Positions 16,781 to 25,530 of a stretch of DNA of 53,201 nt are shown piece after piece. Position 1 is the first letter of the stretch; each line of letters begins with the position of its first letter. A program made the translations under genes and the position numbers. The stretch lies in the NCBI RefSeq assembly GCF_003002055.1, contig NZ_PVZF01000018.1:1-53201 (forward strand), given 5' to 3'. The notes under the pieces were generated by a model. The model had not been told where the DNA came from, searched no databases, and saw only the letters and a list, made by a program, of their open reading frames with translations. This DNA comes from Kineococcus rhizosphaerae. Lineage in GTDB: Bacteria > Actinomycetota > Actinomycetes > Actinomycetales > Kineococcaceae.

Positions 16781-18817
16781 TCAGGCGGCGAGTTCGGCGG
16801 GCAGTTCCCGCGCGTGCAGCACGACCATCGCGCTGACCGCGCGGGTCAGGCTCACGTACAGCCGCCGCAACCCGGTGCGCTCGTCGGGTTCGCCGGCGAC
16901 GATCGCGGCGGGTTCCACGACGACGACCCGGTCGAACTCCAGCCCCTTGACCAGCCCCGCCGGGACGAGGGACACCCGGCGCACCTCCTCGTCGACGTCG
17001 AGCCGGGAGAACCCCACGCCCGCCGCCGTCAGCGCCGCGGCCGCCGCGTCCACCTGGTCACCCGCGACGACGACCCCCACGGACCCCTCGAGCTCGAGGA
17101 GCCCCGCCGTCACCCGCGCGGCGCGCGCCACGGGGTCGGCGGTCTCGACGACCTCGAGCAGGCCCGGGTCCTCGCGCACCGACCGGGGGACGGACAGGTC
17201 GGGGGCGATGCTCGGCAGCAGCTTCGCCGCGTAGTCGATGACGGCCGACGGGACGCGGAAACCCCGGTCGAGGACCTCCAGCGCACCGTCGGGTTTGCCC
17301 AGGTGCCCCAGGACGTCGTCCCAGCTGCTCGCCGACCACGGCGTCGTGCCCTGCGCGATGTCGCCGAGGACCGTCGCCGCCCCCGTGGAGCAGCGCCGGC
17401 CGACGGCCCGCAACTGCATCGCCGACAGGTCCTGCGCCTCGTCGAGCACGACGTGCGCGCGCGAGGGCGTGCGCTGCAACTGGTCCGCGATCTCGTCGAG
17501 CAGCACGGCGTCGGCCGCGGTCCACTTCGCCGACCCCGCGGTGCGCGGGGGTCTCGGCCACAGCAGCAGGTCCCGCTCGGCCTCGGTCAGCAGGTCCTGC
17601 GAGCTCGCGCTCAGGAACTCCCGGTCGGACAGCAACCGGAACAGCACCTTCGCCGCGTCCTGGACGGGCATGAGCTCCTTCACGGCCCGCTTCACCTCGG
17701 GGCTGCGTGCCACGGAGTCCTGCACGACGTCGTCGGGGGAGTCGCCCGCGGCCTCGAACAGCTGCAGGACGGCGTGCGCGAGCCGCTGCGGCAGGAGGTT
17801 GCGCGCCGCCTCGTAGCGGATCCCGCGGGTGGTGAGCTCGTCGAGGAGGTCCTTCACGAGGTACCCGGGGACCCGCCAGCGCCGCGAACCGCGCGTCACG
17901 ACGACGGCCCCGGACTCCAGGACCCGCGCAGGGTCCCCCACCGCGGACCAGACCGCGCGGCGCAGGACCTCGGCCATCCGGCCGTCGCCCTTCAGGGTCG
18001 CCACGACGGCGGGTTCGTCGGCGCGGACCCTGACCTCCTTGCGGCCCTCGGCGGCGACGGTCAGGAGTTCGGCGACGGTCCGCTGCTCGACCTCGACCTC
18101 GCCGAGCGCGGGCAGGACCGCGGAGATGTGCGACAGGAACGCGCGGTTCGGCCCGATGACGAGGACGCCCTGGCGGGTGAGCCGCTCGCGGTGGGCGTAG
18201 AGCAGCCAGGCCGCGCGGTGCAGGCCCACGGCCGTCTTCCCCGTGCCCGGGGCACCCTGCACGCACACCGTCGTCTGGGCGTCGGCGCGCACGAGGGCGT
18301 CCTGCTCGGGCTGGATCGTGGCGACGATGTCGCGCATGGGCCCGGAGCGGGGCCGCTCGATCTCGCGGGCCAGGATCGCGGAGGCGTGGTCCTCCTCGTG
18401 CGCGTCGAGCAGGTGCTCGTCCTCGTACGCCGTCAGGCGTCCGTCCTCGACGCCGAACCGGCGCCGCAGCCGCACCCCGCCCCGGTCGTCGCGGGTGGCG
18501 CGGTAGAAGCCGCGGGAGACGTCGGCGCGCCAGTCGATGACGACGGGGTCGCCGGCGGAGTCGGTGACGTGCCGGCGGCCGATGTGCAGCGACTCGCCCC
18601 CGTCGTGGTCGGTGCGGCCGAAGAACAGGGTGCTGGACGGGTCGTCGACGAGGCTGGCCGCGCGCCGGTGCAGCGCCCAGGCCAGGGCCTCGTCGGCGAT
18701 GGCGTCACCGCCGTCGGGGACGAGGGACAGGGTGTGCTCGCGCATCCGGGCGAGCTCGGCGCGGGCGTGGTCGAGGTGGGCCTGCTCGGCGGCCAGGACG
18801 GGGTCGGTGTCGGACAC
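16781..18817 (-). CDS. HelD-like ATPase (RNA polymerase-associated UvrD/Rep-type)
   Basis: 678 residues. A short N-terminal helical arm is followed by the HelD hallmark VVIDWRADVSRGFYRA, Walker A GAPGTGKT at about 188-195 and HVVLDEAQDLSAMQ for motif II. The C-terminal part keeps the UvrD-like motif with RRLYVSLTRAVSAM. In Gram-positive bacteria HelD removes stalled RNA polymerase from DNA using ATP. GTG 18817 has GGAGGA seven bases upstream; the longer frame to 19555 is a shadow of the SSI gene. It is transcribed alone, convergent with the hydrolase gene. Confidence 0.92.
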   Translation of the reverse strand: MSDTDPVLAAEQAHLDHARAELARMREHTLSLVPDGGDAIADEALAWALHRRAASLVDDPSSTLFFGRTDHDGGESLHIGRRHVTDSAGDPVVIDWRADVSRGFYRATRDDRGGVRLRRRFGVEDGRLTAYEDEHLLDAHEEDHASAILAREIERPRSGPMRDIVATIQPEQDALVRADAQTTVCVQGAPGTGKTAVGLHRAAWLLYAHRERLTRQGVLVIGPNRAFLSHISAVLPALGEVEVEQRTVAELLTVAAEGRKEVRVRADEPAVVATLKGDGRMAEVLRRAVWSAVGDPARVLESGAVVVTRGSRRWRVPGYLVKDLLDELTTRGIRYEAARNLLPQRLAHAVLQLFEAAGDSPDDVVQDSVARSPEVKRAVKELMPVQDAAKVLFRLLSDREFLSASSQDLLTEAERDLLLWPRPPRTAGSAKWTAADAVLLDEIADQLQRTPSRAHVVLDEAQDLSAMQLRAVGRRCSTGAATVLGDIAQGTTPWSASSWDDVLGHLGKPDGALEVLDRGFRVPSAVIDYAAKLLPSIAPDLSVPRSVREDPGLLEVVETADPVARAARVTAGLLELEGSVGVVVAGDQVDAAAAALTAAGVGFSRLDVDEEVRRVSLVPAGLVKGLEFDRVVVVEPAAIVAGEPDERTGLRRLYVSLTRAVSAMVVLHARELPAELAA

Positions 18818-18866
18818 GGTTCCTCCGGGGATCGGCGTCCGATTCTGCCGGAACCGCTGCACGACA

Positions 18867-18876
18867 ACAACGTTGT
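18867..18876. promoter_or_regulatory. Small palindrome upstream of HelD gene
   Basis: The perfect palindrome ACAACGTTGT lies 50 bases upstream of the HelD start, in the 213-base divergent gap with the SSI lipoprotein gene. The gap also has some AT-rich sequence but I could not place a convincing promoter. A regulator binding here is speculative. Confidence 0.3.
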
Positions 18877-19030
18877 GATCAGCGCGCGGTCTGCGGGACG
18901 ATGTCCGTGGTGGCGCCGGGATAACCCCGATCGAGGTAAATCCCCACCGTACCCCGACCGCGCGAACCCTGTCACCCGCCGCGTGTCGTCCCGGCGGGAA
19001 CCGGTCCGGGACGCCCCGCGTCCCACTGAC

Positions 19031-19543
19031 GTGAGCGTGCCGAGGACCGTCCAGCGCAGCCTCCGGGCCGGGGCTGCCACCCTCGCGGTGGCCGGGCTCG
19101 CGCTCCTGGGAGGCTGTGGCGACCAGCAGGCAGGAGGACCGGGGATGTCCAGCAGCGCCAGTCCGAGCGGACCCGTCAGCGCGAGCGCGACCGGCAGCTC
19201 GGTGACGGTCACCGTCGACGACGGGAACGGGGGCCGGCAGACGTGGGAACTGTCGTGCTCGGCCGACGGCGTCGTCGCGGGCGACCACCCGGACGCGCAG
19301 AACGCGTGCGCCGCGATCGCGGCCGCGAAGAAGCCGTGGGCCCCGGTCCCGAAGGACGCGGCGTGCACGATGATCTACGGCGGTCCGCAGACCGCGACCG
19401 TGAAGGGCACCTGGGACGGCGTCGACGTCGACGCGGCGTTCAACCGCGAGGACGGCTGCGAGATCGCCCGCTGGGACCGGATCGCGCCCCTGCTGCAGCC
19501 GGGGACCCCGGCGGGCCGGGGAGGGTCCGGAGGCGGTACGTGA
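19031..19543 (+). CDS. SSI-family protease inhibitor, lipoprotein form
   Basis: 170 residues. A signal peptide of about 27 residues ends in the lipobox LALLGGC, so the mature protein should be anchored to the membrane. After a Ser/Gly-rich linker comes a Streptomyces subtilisin inhibitor-like domain: WELSCSADG, ACAAI, CTMIYGGPQTATVKGTW and NREDGCEIARWD, including the four conserved cysteines. Classical SSI proteins block secreted subtilisin-type proteases, but the reactive-site loop here differs and activity is unproved. GTG 19031 has a weak ribosome site; GTG 19037 is an alternative. Confidence 0.85.
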   Translation: MSVPRTVQRSLRAGAATLAVAGLALLGGCGDQQAGGPGMSSSASPSGPVSASATGSSVTVTVDDGNGGRQTWELSCSADGVVAGDHPDAQNACAAIAAAKKPWAPVPKDAACTMIYGGPQTATVKGTWDGVDVDAAFNREDGCEIARWDRIAPLLQPGTPAGRGGSGGGT

Positions 19544-19737
19544 CGAACGCAACACGTTGGGTAGCCAGATCGTGATCCTTGGGGCAGTCTGATCTAGGTT
19601 CGTCGAAAGATCGGCGAGGTCGACCCATCCGGGCAGCTCCCGGCGCCGAACACGAGACGTCCGATCACGACGGCGTGACGAGTGTCGCGTCGGGTTCCGG
19701 CGTCCAGAGACGGCGCCCAGACTCCTAGGGCTGGCCC

Positions 19738-20664
19738 ATGTTCAAGAAGACCCTCCTCGTCGACATGATCAACCGCAGCTCCGAGACCCCCGCCGACCGC
19801 AGGAACTTCCTGCGCGGGATGGGCCTGCTGTCCGCCGGTGCCGTGGGCGCCGGGCTGGTGGGGACCGCGACGGCGGAGTCCGCCTCCGCCGCCACCCCCA
19901 GCGAGGGCAGCGTGCTGAACTTCGCACTGAACCTCGAGTACCTCGAAGCCGAGTTCTACTGCTACGCCGCCTACGGCCACGGCCTGGCCGAGTCCATGGC
20001 GACCGGCACCGGGACCCAGGGCGGGGTCACCGGCGGGCACCGGGTCCCGTTCAAGTCCAAGGCGATGCGCTACTACGCCGAGGAGATCGCCAACGACGAG
20101 ATCGCCCACGTGAAGTTCCTGCGGTCCGCGCTGGGGTCGGCCGCGGTCTCGCGACCGGCCATCAACCTGCAGGACTCCTTCACCGCCGCCGCCGTCGCCG
20201 CCGGGGTCATCAAGCAGGGTGAGACGTTCGACCCGTTCTCCTCCGAGGCGTTCTTCCTGCTCGGTGCGTTCCTGTTCGAGGACGTCGGCGTCACGGCCTA
20301 CAAGGGCGCAGCCCCGCTGATCTCCACCCCCGCCTACCTCGAAGCCGCCGCCGGGATCCTCGCCGTCGAGGCCTACCACTCCGGCATCGTGCGCACCCTG
20401 CTGTACGAGAACGGGTTGAGCGCCCCCACGAACCTCATCTCCGACGCCCGCGACGCCCTCGACGGGTCCGGCGCGGACAAGGACCAGGGCATCACCGTGG
20501 GGTCGGGTGGACGCGCGAACCTCGTCGCCGCGGACGCGAACGCCATCGCGTACAGCCGCTCCCCCCAGGAGGTCCTGAACATCGTGTACCTGACCCCGGG
20601 GACGGGCGTCACCAAGGGCGGGTTCTACCCGAACGGCCTCAACGGCGACATCGCCACCAGCTGA
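19738..20664 (+). CDS. Tat-exported ferritin-like protein
   Basis: 308 residues. The N-terminus has a twin-arginine signal DRRNFLRGMGLLSAG ending near ASA, so it is folded before export. The mature part matches Ferritin_2 (PF13668), known from desiccation-related proteins: VLNFALNLEYLEAEFYCYAAYG, later EIANDEIAHVKFLR and a second EAYHSGIVRTLL helix with glutamate and histidine for a diiron site. It is probably extracytoplasmic with iron or stress functions, but enzyme activity is not shown. ATG 19738; the 194-base region upstream has no clear promoter. The CWB2 protein follows. Confidence 0.9.
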   Translation: MFKKTLLVDMINRSSETPADRRNFLRGMGLLSAGAVGAGLVGTATAESASAATPSEGSVLNFALNLEYLEAEFYCYAAYGHGLAESMATGTGTQGGVTGGHRVPFKSKAMRYYAEEIANDEIAHVKFLRSALGSAAVSRPAINLQDSFTAAAVAAGVIKQGETFDPFSSEAFFLLGAFLFEDVGVTAYKGAAPLISTPAYLEAAAGILAVEAYHSGIVRTLLYENGLSAPTNLISDARDALDGSGADKDQGITVGSGGRANLVAADANAIAYSRSPQEVLNIVYLTPGTGVTKGGFYPNGLNGDIATS

Positions 20665-20807
20665 CCCGCACCGCAGCGGATCCGGCACCACCGGCAGCGA
20701 CCACCACGCCGTCGCTGTCGCGGCACCCCGAGCAACGCGCTCCCGCGTGCGCCCGGGCGGCCAGCACGTCCTCCTCGAACCTTCCTGAGACCTTGGAGCA
20801 CACGATC

Positions 20808-21866
20808 GTGAAGAAGCACACGTTCGCCACCGCCGGACTGGCCCTGCTGGTCGGCCTCGGTGGCGCTGCCGCCGTAGCGGCCCCCGCGCAGGCAGCGACG
20901 GGTTTCAAGTTCGACCACCGCATCGCCGGCGCCGACCGCTTCGCCACTGCGGTGGAGTCCTCGAAGCTGCTCGAACCCACCGACGGCGCCGCGACTGACG
21001 TCGTCATCGTCAACGGCTACGCCACCGTCGACGGCCTCACCGCGTCCTACCTGGCGGGGCTGAAGAGCGCGCCCATCCTCTACACCGACACCGCGGGTGT
21101 CCCGGCGGTCACCGCCGCCGAGATCGCCCGCCTGGGCGCGAAGAACGTCTGGATCATCGGTGGTGCCGATCGCGTCCCCACCGCGCAGGAGAACGCGTGG
21201 AAGGCGGCCGGCAAGGACGTCACCCGCATCGCCGGCGCCGACCGGTACCAGACCGCCGCGCTGGTCGCCGAGGCCGGGGGCACCGCGACGGAGGGGGACA
21301 ACCCCAACGGCAACTCCCCCGAGCAGGTGTTCATCGCCTCGGGCACCTCCACCGCCGACGCCCTGGCCGCCGGCCCGGTCGCCTGGGCGAAGAACTACCC
21401 GATCCTGCTCACCGAGGCCGGGTCGCTGCCGAAGGCCACCTCCGACGCCCTCGCCGCGCTCGGCACCACCGACCGCGTCGTCCTGGGCAGCAGCAGTTCG
21501 GTCTCGGACGCCGTGTACGCGGAGGCGAAGGGGACCTCGCGCCTGGGCGGCACCAGCCGCCAGGACACCGCCACGAAGATCGCCGACTACGCCACGAGCA
21601 GCCAGAACTTCGACACCCAGTCGGTGGCCCTGGTCGGCGGCGCCGACGCCACCGCGGCCGACGCCCTGTCGGCCGCACCCGTCGCCGGGTCCCAGGGGGT
21701 GCCGTTGGTGTTCATCGACTTCGACGGTTCCCTGGGGGCCACGACCACCGCGTACCTGTCCGCGCACAAGGCCAGCTACACCGGCCGCGGCACCGGGTGG
21801 ATCTTCGGCGGGACCCCCTCGGTCCCGCAGGCCGCCGCCGACGCCGCGACCGCAGCCGTCCAGTAG
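20808..21866 (+). CDS. Secreted protein with three cell-wall-binding type 2 repeats
   Basis: 352 residues. A Sec signal peptide KKHTFATAGLALLVG ends at APAQAA. The mature protein is three tandem CWB2 repeats (PF04122), each opening with an R-[IL]-[AG]-G-x-[DS]-R motif: RIAGADRFATAV, RIAGADRYQTAALVA and SRLGGTSRQDTATKIA. In clostridia these domains attach proteins to the wall; here no other domain is present, so the function is open. GTG 20808 has GGAG nine bases upstream. A strong hairpin follows the stop. The gene is 143 bases after the ferritin-like gene and may be co-transcribed. Confidence 0.9.
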   Translation: MKKHTFATAGLALLVGLGGAAAVAAPAQAATGFKFDHRIAGADRFATAVESSKLLEPTDGAATDVVIVNGYATVDGLTASYLAGLKSAPILYTDTAGVPAVTAAEIARLGAKNVWIIGGADRVPTAQENAWKAAGKDVTRIAGADRYQTAALVAEAGGTATEGDNPNGNSPEQVFIASGTSTADALAAGPVAWAKNYPILLTEAGSLPKATSDALAALGTTDRVVLGSSSSVSDAVYAEAKGTSRLGGTSRQDTATKIADYATSSQNFDTQSVALVGGADATAADALSAAPVAGSQGVPLVFIDFDGSLGATTTAYLSAHKASYTGRGTGWIFGGTPSVPQAAADAATAAVQ

Positions 21867-21884
21867 CACCTGCCACGACGAGTC

Positions 21885-21923
21885 CGGTGCGGTGGTCCTG
21901 AACCGTCCAGGACCACCGCACCG
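21885..21923. terminator. Strong hairpin terminator after the CWB2 gene
   Basis: GGTGCGGTGGTCCTG and CAGGACCACCGCACC form a perfect 15-bp stem (16 with the flanking C-G) around the 7-base loop AACCGTC. It lies 19 bases after the CWB2 stop and before the convergent VOC stop, so it can serve both. There is no U-tract, which is common in high-GC actinobacteria. Confidence 0.8.
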
Positions 21924-21987
21924 CCGTGCGCCCGGGTGAACCCGTGCAGGGCCGACGCCCACCGCCCACTGCGGGCGGGTCGCCGCC

Positions 21988-22458
21988 TCAGGAGGGGAGC
22001 GGGGCGGTGAGTTCGAGGTTGATGTCGTCCGGGTCCTGGATCGAGAGGATCTGCAGGCCCTGCTCGGACAGTTCGACGATCTCCCCGTGCTCCACACCGG
22101 CAGCGGAAAGACGTGCGGCCGCAGCCTCCAGGTCAGCGCGCGAGGAGACCGCCAGGCTCACGTGGTCCAAGCCGACCCGGTTGGGCGTGAACGTCTCACC
22201 GGCGGCACCGGGGACCGGACGCAGACCGAGGATCTGCTCACCGACTTCGAACACCACACCGCCGTAGAGGCGCTGGGGGTCGTCGACGGCGGTGGGATCG
22301 GACAGTTCAGCGGTGTTGTCGATGGCCGGATCGGTACCCAACAGCTGGGTGTAGAAGGCTCGCGACCGTGCGATGTCGCTGACCGACAGGCGGACGTGGT
22401 GCAGTCCGGTGGGACGGGACACCGGCTGATCGGCGGACGAGGTCGTGGAACTGGTCAT
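21988..22458 (-). CDS. VOC-superfamily (glyoxalase-like) protein
   Basis: 156 residues with two beta-alpha-beta-beta-beta modules: LHHVRLSVSDIARSRAFYTQ and VGLDHVSLAVSSRADLEA. The metal ligands expected from a VOC dioxygenase or isomerase are plausible at the histidines of each module and in a C-terminal glutamate (NLELTAP). It could be a detoxification or antibiotic-binding protein; the substrate is unknown. ATG 22458 is chosen because the longer frame upstream overlaps the hydrolase gene; no clear ribosome site is seen. Confidence 0.85.
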   Translation of the reverse strand: MTSSTTSSADQPVSRPTGLHHVRLSVSDIARSRAFYTQLLGTDPAIDNTAELSDPTAVDDPQRLYGGVVFEVGEQILGLRPVPGAAGETFTPNRVGLDHVSLAVSSRADLEAAAARLSAAGVEHGEIVELSEQGLQILSIQDPDDINLELTAPLPS

Positions 22459-22623
22459 GGTCGTGAGGATGCGGCGTGAGCCGCGAGGGCGCACCCGGAA
22501 CGTCCCGCCCACTGCTCGCCGGTCACCCTCGGGGGACCGGCGTCCGCCTGCCGGCGGCTGCCGACGGAGGATCCGTGGCAGATCCGGACCAGACCACGGG
22601 GGCCACAGCTCCGAACGAGAGCC

Positions 22624-23460
22624 ATGAGCGAGATCACCGCCCACCACGGACTGTTCAAGGACACCGACCTGCACGTCGACGACACCGGCGGCCCCGGCCG
22701 CCCCGTCGTCCTCATCCACGGCTGGCCGCTGTCCGGTGAGTCCTGGTCCGAGCAGGTCCCCGCCCTGGCCACCGCCGGCTACCGGGTCGTCACCTACGAC
22801 CGCCGCGGCTTCGGGCGCAGCGACAAGACCCGCACCGGCTACGACTACGACACCCTTACCGAGGATCTGCACGCCCTCCTGGAACAGCTCGACCTGCGCG
22901 ACGTCACCCTCGTCGGGTTCTCCATGGGCGGCGGCGAGGTCGCCCGATACTTCACCAAGCACGGCCACGAGCGGCTGCGCAGCGTCGTCTTCGCCGCCGC
23001 CGTCCCGCCCTACATGGCCAAGAACGAGGACAACCCCGACGGCCCGCTGACCTCCGAACTGGCCGACCAGATGGAAGCCGGTCTCAAGGCCGACGAGGAC
23101 ACCTTCTACGAAGGTTTCATCACCGACTTCTTCTCCGTCGACGGCGTCCTGAAGGTCACCGAGGCCCAGCGCCAGGACGCGCTCGCGCTGACCGAGCAGG
23201 CCGACGAGAAGGCCGCGTTGAAGGCCATGGAGTCCTTCGGCACCACCGACTTCCGCCAGGACCTCACCGAGGTCGACGTCCCGACGCTGGTCATCCACGG
23301 CGACGGTGACGGCACCGTGCCGTTCGAGGGGTCCGGTGCCCGCACCCACGCCGCCATCGCCGGCAGCCGTCTGCACGTCGTCGCCGGCGGCCCGCACGGC
23401 ATCAACGTCAGCCACGCGGAGGAGTTCAACCGCGTGCTCCTGGAGTTCCTCGCCTCCTGA
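22624..23460 (+). CDS. Haloperoxidase-like alpha/beta hydrolase
   Basis: 278 residues, close in layout to cofactor-free chloroperoxidases and perhydrolases. It carries the oxyanion motif IHGWPLSGES, the nucleophile Ser100 in VGFSMGGGEVAR, the acid in VIHGDGDGTVP and the histidine in GGPHGINVSH. Such enzymes make peracids or hydrolyse esters in the cytoplasm. ATG 22624 is 165 bases from the divergent VOC gene. A long perfect hairpin follows the stop. Confidence 0.92.
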   Translation: MSEITAHHGLFKDTDLHVDDTGGPGRPVVLIHGWPLSGESWSEQVPALATAGYRVVTYDRRGFGRSDKTRTGYDYDTLTEDLHALLEQLDLRDVTLVGFSMGGGEVARYFTKHGHERLRSVVFAAAVPPYMAKNEDNPDGPLTSELADQMEAGLKADEDTFYEGFITDFFSVDGVLKVTEAQRQDALALTEQADEKAALKAMESFGTTDFRQDLTEVDVPTLVIHGDGDGTVPFEGSGARTHAAIAGSRLHVVAGGPHGINVSHAEEFNRVLLEFLAS

Positions 23461-23779
23461 CCCCTCCGGCCGATCCTGCACCCGACGCGAGCACCTGACA
23501 CGTGCAGCCGTGCGGCAGCGGAGCCTCCGCTGCCGCACCGCGCAGGCGTCCACCCCGGTTCCGGCTCGTCCTGGTGCCCGCTCCTCCACGCACGTTCCCG
23601 CTCTCAGACCGACCGCTCCACCGGTGCCGACGCCAGTTCCGGTGCCGATGCCGAAACCGCCACTGACGCCGGTACGAGAAGCGCTGCACCGTGCCGCTGC
23701 CCCGCAGGGACCACCGAGGTCCGGGGGACGCGGTCAGCCGCTCCCGACGGGCCCGGTCGCCGAAAGCGAGAGTTCCGCC
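23461..23779. other. Intergenic region 23461-23779
   Basis: This 319-base stretch holds the hairpin at 23510-23538 just after the hydrolase stop and a leader rich in CCGGTGCCGATGCC-type repeats. I see no gene on either strand; frames that cross it are shadows. Confidence 0.6.
23510..23538. terminator. Perfect hairpin terminator after the hydrolase gene
   Basis: GTGCGGCAGCGGAG and CTCCGCTGCCGCAC are perfect inverted copies around a single central C, giving a GC-rich stem of 12-13 bp with a 3-5 base loop. It lies 50 bases downstream of the hydrolase stop and has no U-tract. Confidence 0.75.
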
Positions 23780-24154
23780 GTGGCCAACCTCTACCAGCAG
23801 CTCAAGCAGGAGATCTGCAGCGTCCTGCGCGAGCCCGTCGCGCGGGTCTCGCACGCCCGGGCGGCTCGCCACCGTCTGCAGTGGTTCGTGCGGGGGCCCC
23901 GGCGGTGGCGTCCGGTCCCCGTCCTGCTCGCGCTGACGCAGACGCACGTGGTCGTCTTCTCCGCGGACGGCGCTTCCGCCTCTCTCACCGACGCGTCCTG
24001 CGAACACGTCGTCCTGGCGCAGGTGCAGGCCGTCGGTCGCCGGTGGATCAGAGCGACGGACGACCGTGGACGTGTCCACTGGTTCCGTCTCGGCACCGAG
24101 GAGCCTCCGGCTCGCGGGTTCCTCACCCCGCCTCGCACCTACCGGGCGCCCTGA
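23780..24154 (+). CDS. Small uncharacterised protein
   Basis: 124 residues, no recognised domain. The first third is helical and basic (LYQQLKQEICSVLREP); the middle has a strand pair VLLALTQTHVVVFSADG and the end contains WIRATDDRGRVHWFRLG, which together resemble a small PH-like or YdjI-like beta fold. Codon use is typical for the genome, so it is likely a real gene. GTG 23780 is a weak start with no clear ribosome site. It is convergent with the small membrane protein. Confidence 0.6.
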   Translation: MANLYQQLKQEICSVLREPVARVSHARAARHRLQWFVRGPRRWRPVPVLLALTQTHVVVFSADGASASLTDASCEHVVLAQVQAVGRRWIRATDDRGRVHWFRLGTEEPPARGFLTPPRTYRAP

Positions 24155-24171
24155 TCTCCAGACCGTTCGCC

Positions 24172-24417
24172 TCAGGCGGCGTGCGCGTCGCCGTGCTCGG
24201 GCAGGTTCTCGTGCCGCCGCAGGAACTGCGCCTGCTCCTCCTGCGCCCGGGCGGCGTCGAGCACGGCCCGCGACGCGTCCCCGAACCGGGCACCGCGCGG
24301 GGCGACGAGCAACTGGTGCCCGACGCCCCTCCCCTCGCGCGCGGCCCGCCCGCCGGCCACGAGCAGCACGAGCACCACGGCACCCACCACACCGACGATC
24401 CCCACCACGACGTCCAT
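24172..24417 (-). CDS. Small single-helix membrane protein
   Basis: 81 residues. An N-terminal membrane helix (MDVVVGIVGVVGAVVLVLLV) is followed by a basic, soluble tail rich in Arg and Glu and ending with histidines. No family is recognised. ATG 24417 has a GGGGGGA site upstream. It lies between the uncharacterised gene and the Fpg/Nei gene in a run of short genes. Confidence 0.6.
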   Translation of the reverse strand: MDVVVGIVGVVGAVVLVLLVAGGRAAREGRGVGHQLLVAPRGARFGDASRAVLDAARAQEEQAQFLRRHENLPEHGDAHAA

Positions 24418-24537
24418 CCGGTCCCCCCGAGCGTTGCTGCGTGCTGCTGCGTTCCGACACGACCAGCATCGGCCCGTCACCTGTGCGCGCGCATCGTGCC
24501 GAGGGTGGAAACGCCTCGTCCTCCCGGGGGAGGACGG

Positions 24538-25425
24538 CTACTTCAGCAGTCGCGACAACCGGCGGTCCGCGAGCGGTCTCCCGCCCGTCTGGCACGTGGC
24601 GCAGTACTGCATCGACCGGTCGGCGAACGACACCTCGCGCACGACGTCCCCGCACTCCGGGCACGCCTCGCCCGTGCGGCCGTGCACGCGCATCCCGGCC
24701 CGCTTGGCGTCCTTGAGCTCCTTCGCGGGTTTCCCGCCGGCCGCGGCGACGGCGTCGCGCAACGTCGTGCGCAGCGCGGCGTACAGGCGCTCGACGTCGG
24801 CCTCGGGCAGTTTCCCGGAGACGGCGTAGGGCGAGAGCTTCGCCACGTGCAGGACCTCGTCGGAGTAGGCGTTGCCGACCCCGGCCAGGACCGACTGCTC
24901 GCGCAGCAACCCCTTGACCTGCTGGCGCGAGCCCGCCAGCAGCGCCCGGAAGGCGGCGAGGTCGAAGGAGTCGTCGAGGGGGTCGGGCCCGAGCGTGGCG
25001 ATGCCGGGCACCTGCGCGACGTCCCGGACGACGTGCACGGCCAGCCGCTTCTGCGTCCCGGCCTCGGTGAGGTCGAAGCCGGGTGGGGTGCCGGGGTCCT
25101 CGTCGTCCTCGGGCGCCAGCCGCACGCGCAGCGCGACGGGGTTCTTGCCCCCGGGCTTCAGCGGCGCCCTCGGCAGCGCGTCGGACCAGCGCAACCACCC
25201 CGCGCGCGACAGGTGGACCGCCAGGTGCAGACCGTCGACGTCGACGTCCAGCCACTTCCCGCGCCGCTCGACCCCGGACACGAGCAGCCCGTGCAGGGCG
25301 GTCGTCGGCGGGTCGTAGGTCTTCAGGACGTTGAGGGCGCCCACCTCGACGCGGGCGACGACGCGGCCGACCAGGCGCTCGCGCAGGAACGCGGCGAGCC
25401 CTTCGACCTCGGGGAGCTCCGGCAC
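24538..25425 (-). CDS. Fpg/Nei-type DNA glycosylase
   Basis: 295 residues, full length. The fMet is followed by Pro2-Glu3 (VPELPEVEG), the catalytic N-terminus that forms a Schiff base; Lys57 sits in RRGKWLDV. The H2TH helices are LREQSVLAGVGNAYSDEVL, and the zinc finger is CPECG with CATC, all four cysteines present. It removes oxidised bases and nicks the abasic site in base excision repair. The sequence is nearer to actinobacterial Nei-type proteins than to MutM. A second, less complete family member is at 45300-46112. Confidence 0.92.
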   Translation of the reverse strand: MPELPEVEGLAAFLRERLVGRVVARVEVGALNVLKTYDPPTTALHGLLVSGVERRGKWLDVDVDGLHLAVHLSRAGWLRWSDALPRAPLKPGGKNPVALRVRLAPEDDEDPGTPPGFDLTEAGTQKRLAVHVVRDVAQVPGIATLGPDPLDDSFDLAAFRALLAGSRQQVKGLLREQSVLAGVGNAYSDEVLHVAKLSPYAVSGKLPEADVERLYAALRTTLRDAVAAAGGKPAKELKDAKRAGMRVHGRTGEACPECGDVVREVSFADRSMQYCATCQTGGRPLADRRLSRLLK

Positions 25426-25530
25426 GCCGACAGTCTGGGGCACCCGGGAGGTCGCAACCAGTTGTTCGGTGCGCCGAACCGGAGTGCTGGGGTTTTCGCG
25501 GCCCGGCCCGGTCGTGATCTGGTGCCCCGC

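Noticed and set aside
16652-19543. Single plus-strand frame joining the hydrolase end to the SSI protein
   Set aside because: Only the last 170 residues look like a protein with a signal peptide and SSI domain; the rest is antisense to HelD.
19544-19737. Sigma-B-type promoter before the ferritin-like gene
   Set aside because: A GGGTAG is present but no matching -35 element lies at a proper distance.
20665-20807. Terminator between the ferritin-like and CWB2 genes
   Set aside because: Only short CCGG repeats are seen, no stable hairpin.
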